Below, in pieces: positions 53,980 through 62,458 of a stretch of DNA of 64,000 bases. The notes under the pieces were generated by a model. The model searched no databases, was not told the origin of the DNA, and saw only the letters and a program-made list of their open reading frames with translations. Origin of the DNA: Neoceratodus forsteri (lineage: Eukaryota > Chordata > Ceratodontiformes > Ceratodontidae); the NCBI GenBank assembly GCA_016271365.2, contig CM057456.1, forward strand, positions 885,480,001-885,544,000, read 5' to 3'. A program made the translations under genes and the position numbers. Each line of letters starts with the position of its first letter. Within the stretch, counting starts at the first letter, position 1.

Positions 53980-54739
53980 GGCGATCTGTATGGGAAGTGG
54001 ACACCTGTCACTGTGCAGTCTACAGCATTTTCCCATGACCATTGTCCAGAACATCACACAGCATGCAACTCACCTCTCACCTGCAGTACCGAATCTGGCC
54101 AGCGAGCCCATAGCACATTTATAGCGCAATGCATGCAAATTAGAGGGAGCAACTATAATGACATGCAAATCGCGCCACTGCGCCTTTGAATGGCTGATCA
54201 GATGATTTGCATGTGTCGGCTGAATATCGGCAATTGCGCTTATGTCTAGGTTGAGTCGGCTGAGCCAATGGCGCAGATCTGTGACTATGTGGTACACTGC
54301 ATTGCGCATGCCCAGATAGCTTACGCAGGCGTCTGCTGCGCTGCTGACGTGCTGTGCGCGATTGGCAATTCAGGCCATGGCCACCATTGTGCCAGTGGCG
54401 CTACAGCACTGGGCACTATATGGCGCTGTGGCACTACTGCGCAATAGTCTACTGTGGCACTGGTACGCAGCTGGTCAGTCGCGCAGGATGCGTATACGTC
54501 AGATGGCGCTGTGCGTGGCCTTGCATCATTGCCCATGACCTGGTGTCCGACCTTTGCCCCCTGGCCCTGTTCGGCTGCCATGTGTACGGCTCTATTGCGC
54601 TGTCTGGTGACAGCGCTATGTGAAGTGACGGCGCTGTTCGAACAGCGCGATTGGAACCTGTGGTGATCTATTGTGCAACATCTCCACGTGGGGTTACAGC
54701 GCAGCAGGGCGCCATATTGCCTGCTGTAAAGTTGGTACC
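53980..54739. promoter_or_regulatory. Divergent promoter between two Harbinger genes, with TTGCGC motifs
   Basis: 760 bp between the start of the minus-strand Myb-like gene and the start of the plus-strand third gene. It contains AGCGCAATGC, AATTGCGCTTAT, ATTGCGCATGCCC, ACTGCGCAATAG and ATTGCGCTG, the same motif class as both ends of the transposon, plus many GGCGC steps. No ORF is credible. It probably drives both genes and may be bound by their products. Confidence 0.5.
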
Positions 54740-56508
54740 ATGGCTCGCAGAAGAGCAGTGCAGTGGAGCCCTGTAGAAGTGGCCAACTTGGTGGCCCTAG
54801 TGGAGCCCCACACGGGCACTGTATGATGAGGTGATCCTCACCATTGCTAGGGACGCAGGTCTGGCAGGAGTGGCCAGTGACCTGGTGGGGGTCACTGGAC
54901 GGTGCCGGTCAGCTGAGCAGTGCCGCACCAGTACAGTGACCTCCGCCGGAGGTATCCTCAACTTCTGAATCGGCTGCGGTCACGTGCCAGGAGGGGCGTG
55001 GTGCCTAGGCCAGGTGGGTGTACCATCTATGCACCTGTATTCTCTGTAGGGGTGTGAGTGTGTTTTGGTGGCTGTGCATAGGTGATGGCTCTGCCATGGT
55101 TGGCTGTGTCAGTGTGTGCAGGTGTGAGATGCATGGGTCTGGCTGTGTGGGCAGGCACTCTCACTGGGGCAGGGGCAGTCTGCTTTGGAGTCACACTGAT
55201 GTTTTCTCAACATATGTCTCCCACAGGCCGGGATGTGAGGATGCAGGCACGGGTGAGGAGGGCGTGCCAGGGCCCCGTGCCGTGGGTATTGCGCCCAGCA
55301 GCAGCAGCGCAGACCCAGCTGCTTGAGGAGTGTGAGTATCATTACATCATGGATGCTATTGCATGCTGGGGCTAGACCACCAGCCATGCACAACACAACC
55401 ATGCAGGAAAAGGGAGGTCATAATTCCACTATACAAGACACTAGTGAGGCCCCACCTGGAGTACAGTGTACAGTTCTGGAGACCATACCTACGTAAGGAC
55501 ATAGACTGGGTAGAGAAGGTTCAGAGGAGGGCAACAAAGATGGTGCATGGATTGCATCACAAGTCCTATGAAGACAGGTTGAAGGAACTGAACATGTACT
55601 CCCTGGAGGAGAGGAGGGAGAGAGGGGATATGATAGAGACATACAAGTATCTTACAGGGAGGAACAGGGTGCAGGAAAACACTATTTTTAAGCGAAAAAG
55701 ATGTTCCAGGACTAGAGGGCATGGGATGAAGTTGGAGGAGGATGATTCAGAGGAAACATGAGAAAGAATTTCTTCACAGAACAGGTGGTGGATAAGTGGA
55801 ACACCCTGCCAGAGGAAGTGGTGGGGGCAGAAACAATCACGGATTTAAGAATGCACGGATAGACATAAAGGAATTCTGGAGGTCAGGGTAATGGTGCAAC
55901 AGACTTCTAGGAAAACAAACTGAACTTACAAGCTCAAATGGGCAGACTGGGTGGGCCATAGGCCCTTATCTGCCGACACTGTCTATGTATCTATGTATGT
56001 ATGCTGACACAGGTGACATGCATCACTGTCCAGTGTCACAGCACGTCTGTGTATGCGTCACTGGTGGTCCATGCATGCACTGGGCACACAGCTGTGTAAC
56101 TGGCATCGCACCATGTTGCCACGTCACTTGACAGCCTTGTTTGTGCTGTGATGGACATGGGCAGTGTGAGTGTGCAGTGGTGCACATAGCTGGTGCCGCC
56201 TGTTTGTGATGGCCATGTGCATGTTCACTGTGGGTGGGTGCATGCCATCACAGGTGCGGGACATTGGGCTATATGGCTTGCAGGTTGGGTGGTGTTCAGG
56301 GTTGTGGTCAGTCACAGCCATTGACTGTGTTTCCATTTTCCTAGGCCTCACAGTTCTCAGGAGGATCCATCGGGACATACGTGGCCTAACACAAGTGTCC
56401 CTAGACAACCAGGCCATCCTGAGTGACATCCGGAGACATGGCCTGCGGAGGAGGCATCGCCGAGAACGGTGGCACCGGGCAGAGGACGACCAGCCTGCTG
56501 GGCCTTAG
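54740..56508 (+). pseudogene. Third Harbinger gene, three exons, possible second Myb/SANT-like protein, frameshifted
   Basis: Start Met at 54740. Exon 1 54740-55013: ARRRAVQWSPVEVANLVALV, later YDEVILTIARDAGLAG, TGRCRSAEQCR, YSDLRRRYPQLLNRLRSRAR. Two frameshifts (about 54822 and 54930) break it. The W at the start, the aromatic and RCRSAEQCR spacing and the basic end look like a SANT/Myb trihelix, but weakly. Intron 1 GTGGGT...CCACAG, exon 2 55227-55331 (RDVRMQARVRRACQG), intron 2 GTGAGT...CCTAG, exon 3 56345-56508 (VLRRIHRDIRGLTQ, LRRRHRRERWHR, stop TAG). Phases agree at both junctions, giving about 180 residues. A CR1 lies in intron 2. It could alternatively be a captured host exon set. Confidence 0.62.
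55405..56005 (+). mobile_element. CR1 3' fragment (plus), inside intron 2 of the third Harbinger gene
   Basis: Begins at AGGAAAAGGGAGGTCATAAT and ends in a (TATG)n microsatellite at about 56005. Coding part 55405-55700: VRPHLEYSVQFW, VEKVQRRATKMVHG and LNMYSLEERRERGDMIE. It is nearly identical to the end of the CR1 at 18137-19759, so the insertion is recent relative to the host transposon. Confidence 0.88.
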
Positions 56509-56514
56509 GCCACA

Positions 56515-56749
56515 TTACCCTTCCCACTTCACCCATCCCTACCACCCTGCCTTCCCTCTCCAAGTTATTCATCCCTACCCTTGCTCACCCCTACCTTGTA
56601 CCCGTACCCCCTTGTAAATAGTTCTGTTGATTGTTTTGTACTTTACACATTTTGAGAATACATTTATATTTTGATATGAATACTGTGTTGGTCTCTGATT
56701 TGCAGCTGGCTATGGTTGCTCAGTTGCAGTGGTGACATGCCATCTGGGT

Positions 56750-56793
<44 letters not shown>

Positions 56794-57300
56794 CGGTGTG
56801 TGCATGGGGAGGTATCTCCGGCATGGCAGTGACTTTCTGTTGGTCTTGCCGTCTGCTGCCACCCACTGCTGGGTGCACAGGGTGTGTCTGGCTTGTATGC
56901 TTCTCTGCTGCACGGGGTTGACGTGTGCTGGGGGGGATGCATGGTTTTCTGCAGTGCCAGTCACTGCACATGGGTGGTGTCTTGGGGTCACAGTGCAGGG
57001 TGTGCTGTGCGTACGGGGGGCTGATGTGCACTGTGGTTGTCAACCCCCTGTGTGTGGCACTCTCAGCCTGCCAGTGGTTGTGCTGGGGTGTCATGGCTCT
57101 GCTGTGCTTTGTTGGCTTGTCCCTATGGGCCAGTAGATCATCCGTCCCACCCCCAGTGATGCTGTGCTTGGGGTGTGCAGGTGTCTTGTTGGTTCTGCAG
57201 TGTGTTCCTGTGCCCATGTGTGGCATGGCTGGCGGTGGACCCCAGCCTGCCTCCCTGGATGTGCAGTTCCATTGCTCTGGGGGGCGCTCTGCTTGCGCTA
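56515..57300. other. 3' UTR and right internal part of the Harbinger with a (GT)n run
   Basis: After the stop at 56508 comes a pyrimidine-rich 3' UTR with a possible poly(A) region near 56655 (AATACATTTATA). 56750-56789 is an uninterrupted (GT)n of about 20 units. The long open frames to the right are low-complexity and GT-skewed; I do not take them as genes. Confidence 0.55.
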
Positions 57301-57538
57301 TGGCACCTCTGGACTGCTCAGCTGGGCTGCCATGGTTGCGCTATAGCGCAACATTTCTGCTCAGCTTCTCCTTCCTGGTTGCGCTATGGCACAGTATGTG
57401 CGATATTCAGACGTTGGCTGCTTGCGCAATTTGTTCTGCTCCATGTTTGAATATCGCACCTGTTGTGCATATGCGCAATTGGTTTGTGCTTGCTCCTGCT
57501 GTTGCGCACATTTTGGGCGCAGTTTGAATATCCGGGCC
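57300..57538 (+). promoter_or_regulatory. Right subterminal motif array of the Harbinger
   Basis: Contains GTTGCGCTATAGCGCAAC (perfect 18-bp palindrome, about 57335-57352), GGTTGCGCTATGG, CTTGCGCAATTTG, ATGCGCAATTGG, GTTGCGCAC and GGGCGCAG, with ATATTCA copies at about 57402 and 57449. This mirrors the left array and ends in the terminal repeat. Confidence 0.6.
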
Positions 57539-57541
57539 GTG

Positions 57542-57904
57542 GTGTATAAATATGCTCAATTTACTATTTAAATTGACTGGACTTATTTCTTGAACATTTA
57601 TATTCATCTTTTGATTTGAATGCCAATTCCCATTGTTTTTGTGTAGAATTTGTGTTGAACTATTTTGCCCATTTTTCTGTTACTTTGTAATAGGATTTTT
57701 TTGATCATTTATACAACAGTCTTATAATCCAGGCAAATATTCCTTCATACATTTTAGCATTAAAGCAGTTTATTTTATTCTCTAGATTTTGGGCATTTGG
57801 TGCTCTTTCCCTAAATACATTGATCAATTGTACACTACAAAAATACTGATTCTGTACTAATCTGTATTGTAACCTACATGTCTCCCAATCCGTGAGTTTC
57901 CCCT
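57542..57904 (-). pseudogene. AT-rich L1 ORF2 fragment between Harbinger and CR1
   Basis: Minus-strand translation near 57630-57595 reads QWELAFKSK, the KWExEL-type block near the end of L1 ORF2, and then reaches the Harbinger boundary. The rest is stop-rich. It belongs to the host L1 that continues at 59800-60950. Confidence 0.5.
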
Positions 57905-59790
57905 CTCAAATAGAAACACAGAAGATAGACTTTGACGGCAGATAAGGACCACTTGGTCCACCTAGTCTGCCCATTTCCCTACCTACAAGATAAGCTGCAG
58001 ATTCTAGTTAACCAACAGCCTATTTCTTCCTACCCTCCACAAGAATTGTCTTATGTCTGTCCCACGCATTCTTGAATTCTCCAACAGTTTTAGACCCCAC
58101 AACCTCCTCAATAAGGCTGTTCCATGCATCCACCACCCTCTCTGTGAAAAACTACTTCCTCACATCGCCCCTGAGCCGTCCCCCTCTATCTTCAAATTGT
58201 GTCCCCTTGTTCTTGCACATCTCTTTTTCTGAAAGATGCTACCCTCTTGGACTTTATTGATTCCACCAAGGTACTTAAAAGTTTCTATCATGTCCCCCCT
58301 CTCCCTCCTTTTCTCAAGGGTATACATATTAAGCTCCTTTAGTCTCTCCTTATATGGCTTCTCTTGCAGACCCTGCAACATTTTAGTTGCCCTCCTCTGG
58401 ACTGCTGCTATCCTGTCTATGTCCTTGCAGAGATGGGGTCTCCAGAACTGGATGCAGTACTCCAGATGGGGTCTCACCAACTGTCTGTACAGAAGGATAA
58501 CAACTTCCTGTTTTCTGCTGGGGATGTCTCTCCCTATACATCCCAGTATCCCCCCAGCCCTCCCTACAGCCTCCTCACATTGCTTGCCAACCTTAAGGTC
58601 ATCTGATTTGATTACCTCAGGTCTCTTTCCATTTTTGTTGTTGTTACTACCTCCTTCCCCATTGTGTAATCTTCCCTTGGGTTTTTGTTTCCCAGGTGCA
58701 CTATTTTGCACTTCTTTGCATTGAATCCAAGCTGCCATACTTCTGACCATTCTTCCAACCTTGCCAAGTCTCTTCTCATCCTTTCCATGCCTCCTTGTGT
58801 ATCAACCCTGTTGCAGATCTTTGTGTCATCTGCAAAGGCGTACTTTTCCTTCAGACCCTCTGCAATGTTACTTATAAAGACATTAAAAGGACTGGACCCT
58901 GTACTGAACCCTGCGGTACCCCACTAGTAACCCCCCTTTCTTCAGAGTGGACTCCATTTACAATTACCTTCTGTGTCCTGTTGTCCAGCCAATGTTTTAC
59001 CCAGGCTACCACCCTGGGACCCACTCCCAGGCTGGTTAATTTGTTTATTAATTTTTTGTGTGGGACTGTGTCAACTGCCTTGCTAAAGCCTAGGTAGGCT
59101 ATGTTCACAGTCCCTCCCTGTTGTACTACTTTGGTCACCCAGTGAAAGAAATCAATTAGATTCCTCTGACATTACCTTCCCGCTGTGAACCCATGCTGCC
59201 ATGGGTCCTGTGCCCCACTGGCCTCTAGGTACTCAACAATTCTTTCCTTCTGAAGTGATTCCATCACTTTCTCTACCACAGAGGTCAAACTGACAGGTCT
59301 AAAGTTTCCTGCCTCTGTCTTGCTCACACTTTTGTGAAGGGGAGTCACATCCTCCTTCCTCCAGTCCTCAGGTACCACACCATCCTCCCATGATTTGTTA
59401 AAAAGGGTAGTCAGTGGTGTCACTAGTTCTCCCCTTAATTCTTTTAGAATTCTGGGGTGAATCCAATCAGGCCCCATTGCTTTGTCCACCTTCAGTTTTA
59501 GGAGTTCTTTAAGAACCCTTTCTTCCGTGAAAAGACTGGTGTCGACCCCCCTATCCAGAGTGCTTCTGTTAATTGGATTAGGTACCTCCCCCTCCTCCTC
59601 TTTTGTGAATACCGAGCAGAAGTATTCGATCAGTATCCCTGCTTTCTCATTGTCCATCTCTGCCCACCCATCGTCCATTCTAGTCAGTCTCACTATCCCT
59701 CCCTTTGTCTTTCTACACTCCCTGATGTACCAATAAAAGGTTTTATCCCCCTTCTTAACCGATATCTTTCTATCTTTTAATACCCTGTGT
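57905..59790 (-). mobile_element. CR1 LINE (minus), 5'-truncated
   Basis: Right to left: start near GATAAAACCTTTTATTGG, then 59693-59172 (173 residues) with FTEERVLKELLKLKVDKAMG, VPEDWRKEDVTPLHKSV, FRPVSLTSVVEKVMESLQK and HGFTAGR. 59138-58872 has FSKAVDTVPHKKLINKL and [14 protein letters not shown]. 58750-58160 has LEYCIQFWRPHL, RATKMLQGLQEKPYKERL and LEKRRERGDMIETF. The FADD box region is out of frame near 58840. The 3' end at 57905 matches the CR1 at 45183-47295. Confidence 0.88.
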
Positions 59791-60950
59791 TATCCAGGCT
59801 TTATTATATAAAATGTTTCCCTGGAAATTTATAAATAGGGGGCTCAATTTACAAAACTGTTTGATACTAAGTCCCATGCCACAACTCTAGTTGTGGACCA
59901 GAATCCCCGCAGCTGCAGAGATCGTGATTCACAGTGCAGCACTTGTGGCAGATGTTATAGCTGGTCCCACTGGCCATAACAGTTTTCCGCAGCTGCGGGG
60001 ATTTCTCTGGTAGCATCACCTGCAATATCCGCAGCTGTGGGACAATTGTGGCAGCCCACTGATCTATAAGTGGCAACCCACTTGTGCCAGGTATTTCCCA
60101 CAGCTGCAGGACTTTCAGCCATTTTGTGAATTGGGCCCAGGATTCTTCCATATAGTATTAGAAGGTTATAGATTGGAAGGCCATTTTATTTTATTTAGAA
60201 ACTGTTTCACTTCCATACTTAGTTAGGTTCACTCTAACCATATTTATGCTTTTTATAAAGGAATTTGGAGAACACCATATAATGTAAATCCTTATCATTT
60301 GCCTGTGATAGTTCAAAACTGTGTTCTCCAAAATCAATTAATCATCTTCTTTATCAGCCTGTAACATTGCCAAATTTACCCTACATGATCTATGATATGA
60401 CTTAATATATGGACATGAAAAGCCTCCTGAATCTTTTGGTAAGCATAATTTGTCCCATGAAATGCAGGATTATTTATAGCTCCATAAAAAACCTATAAAA
60501 AGCATGTTCACATTTGTAATTCATGTATCCAGGATTTTAGATATGATAGCTTGTAACAGATATGACAAAAATGAACTCCCCACCATAATTACTTGCATGC
60601 TGCCCCCACAATGACAGTGGAATTTTGGACCACCTTAACAATTTATATCTTAATTTTGTTAGGATAGCTTGATGGTTAAGGGAATACAACACATCCAAAC
60701 TGTTTGCCAATTTAATATCTAAATATTACAAACCTTCTGGTAGTTTTTTGACTTGAAAAATCTTTAAAATCTCTACTGTTGTGTTTCATTGGTGATAAAC
60801 ATTAACATATTTGATGTCAACTCACTTGTTTTATAGCCAGCTACCATTGAAAATGTGTTAAGTTCTTATGAACTAACACCTGGGTCTTCTAATAGTAATA
60901 AAATGTCATCTGCATAAGCATTGGAGTTTATTTCTAAGTTCACAGTTTTA
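59791..60950 (-). pseudogene. AT-rich L1 ORF2 middle part (host element)
   Basis: Minus-strand translation at 60935-60880 reads NAYADDILLLLEDPG, the RT catalytic box of L1 ORF2, directly next to the foldback transposon at 60951. Further left are stop-rich remains of the thumb and C-terminal part (GRILFINFQGN around the MITE at 59840-60138, read across the insertion). Strongly decayed. Confidence 0.6.
59840..60138. mobile_element. Harbinger-type MITE, 299 bp, AGG target duplication
   Basis: Termini GGGCTCAATTTACAAAA (left) and, reverse-complemented, GGGCCCAATTCACAAAA (right). AGG flanks both ends (59837-59839, 60139-60141). The interior has four CAGCTG-centred palindromes: CCGCAGCTGCAG, TCCGCAGCTGCGGGG, TCCGCAGCTGTGGGA and CCCACAGCTGCAGG. 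No ORF. Confidence 0.82.
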
Positions 60951-62455
60951 GGGCTCCATATTCAGAGCCAGCCGGCTAGGCGCACAAAATGGCATGCCAC
61001 ACAAAAACAATGGGCCAGACGGATCTGATGCCTTATTCAAACAGAATGAAAGATCCGAACAGACCGCGCAATTTATTTGAATACTGGACCCTGGATGTGC
61101 AGCGCACAGCAGGGGATCACCATGTTCCGTGCAGTGCAACCAGGGTGTGGGGCTGACGACCACCCATAGGGGTACTGTGTGGCAGACGTTGGTGTGTGCC
61201 ATGTCCCCCATGGGTGATGATCAGTCCAAACATAAAGATGAGCTCATTGGGCATGCACGGTGCAATAGAACCATTTGCATTTCCATTATGAGCTCATCTG
61301 CATGCCTGCATTGCTGTGAAGTGCACCGGGCCAGTCCCACCTTGCCCCGACCCCTATTAGAACAATAAATTCCCTGCTCCTGTATCCCTGGTAGTATAAT
61401 GGTTCCCCCCTCCCTGAGCCCCGATCTTCAAATAAGTAAAATTTATCCTTATAATGCCTGGTAGTCTAGTGGTTCCCCCCTCCCCAGCCCTGAACTTCAC
61501 ATAAATAAAAAGTATCCCATTTTGCTTGGTAGTCTAGTGGTGCCTCCTCCAAAGCACCGATCTTCACATAAATAATAAATATCCCCATTTTGCTTGGTAG
61601 TCTAGTTGTTCCTCCTCCCTGAGCCGTGATCTTCACATGCATAAACATTATCCCCATTTTTCCTGGTAGTCTAGTCATCCCCCCTCCCCAGCCCCAACCT
61701 GTATATGAAATAAAATATTACCCAAACCCTGGTAGTCAAGTGGCCACCCACCTTCCACCCCATTAAGCAATGACCCATCACCCCACTCCCCCCAACCTGA
61801 CCGGAGCAAATGACTGGCACTGCCCACCTTACACTGTACACGCCAGCCACTAACTGAACTGTACAAGAGTGCATACTGTATTCAGTACACACCCATCGAT
61901 TGACCAGTCTATCTGAATACTGTAGGTGCTCCAGTCAGCAACTGGATGGTGCAGTGTGAGGTGGCCTGTGCCAGTTGCCAGTTCCAGTCAGGTTAATGGG
62001 GGTAGCAGGGTGGTAGGTCATTGCATATTGGAATGGAGTGGGGGGGGCCACTTGACAACCAGTGTTCGGATAATATTTTATTCATATACAGATTGGGGTT
62101 GGGGGAGTCCCACTAGAACACCGGGGATCAGGGAATTGTCTACTCATACATGGATTGGGGCTGAGGAGGGATGACTAGACTACCAGGCAAAATGGGGATA
62201 ACTTTTATTTATGTACCACTGCTGAGGGCCGAATTGCACGTCTGAAACGTGTCAGTATAGTGCTGCACCACATATGCATGGCGGATCCCTCATTTGCTTA
62301 GACGCAACACAATATTGTGTGTGTCGGCACTGTCAGGTGTGTGCCGTGCATCTGTACCCTTTGAATAGGGGCACACCCATGACAGCTGGTGCATTTCCAA
62401 GTATGCATGGTGCATTCTGGGTTGTGCCCACGCATCCACTTTGAATATGGGGGCC
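60951..62455. mobile_element. Foldback-like non-autonomous Harbinger-type element, TTA target duplication
   Basis: Termini GGGCTCCATATTCAGA (left) and GGCCCCCATATTCAAA (right, reverse-complemented), flanked by TTA at 60948-60950 and 62456-62458. Much of the left half is matched in inverted orientation by the right half about a centre near 61900: the 61389-61750 tandem array against 62040-62190, and CCTGACCGGAGC...ACTGGCAC near 61795 against the 61960-62005 region. No transposase. It splits the RT of the host L1 just upstream of the YADD box. Confidence 0.8.
61389..61795 (+). repeat. Tandem array of about 68-bp units starting TGGTAGTCTAGTGG
   Basis: Units start at 61389, 61459, 61527, 61595, 61664 and 61730 (spacings 70, 68, 68, 69, 66). 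Each begins TGGTAGTmTAnTGGTTCC or close, then C-rich sequence and ATCTTCACATAAATAA. Three inverted copies lie at about 62045-62190 (CCACTTGACAACCAG, CCACTAGAACACCGG, GACTAGACTACCAGG). The unit start resembles the A-box part of tRNA-Glu/Asp, but no B box is present. Confidence 0.8.
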
Positions 62456-62458
62456 TTA

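Larger units (their letters stand above)
50126..57538 (+). mobile_element. Autonomous PIF/Harbinger DNA transposon with three genes
   Basis: Terminal inverted repeats: GGCCCAGATATTCAAA (left) and GGCCCGGATATTCAAA (right, reverse-complemented), flanked by 3-bp duplicates GTG at 50123-50125 and 57539-57541. Inside: transposase (+, 50583-51849), a Myb/SANT-like gene (-, 53979 to 52313) and a third spliced gene (+, 54740-56508). A CR1 fragment sits in the second intron of the third gene. Without it the element is about 6.8 kb, long for a Harbinger. Subterminal regions are full of TTGCGC-type motifs and further ATATTCA copies. It is inserted in the C-terminus of an old L1. Confidence 0.9.

Noticed and set aside
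54100..54740. A CpG-island host promoter
   Set aside because: The GCGC-rich block lies between two divergent transposon genes and shares motifs with the transposon ends, so it belongs to the Harbinger.
56925..57527. 200-residue open frame on the plus strand
   Set aside because: Low-complexity Cys/Val/Leu/Gly composition from a GT-rich strand. It runs into the subterminal array and shows no domain or splice signal.
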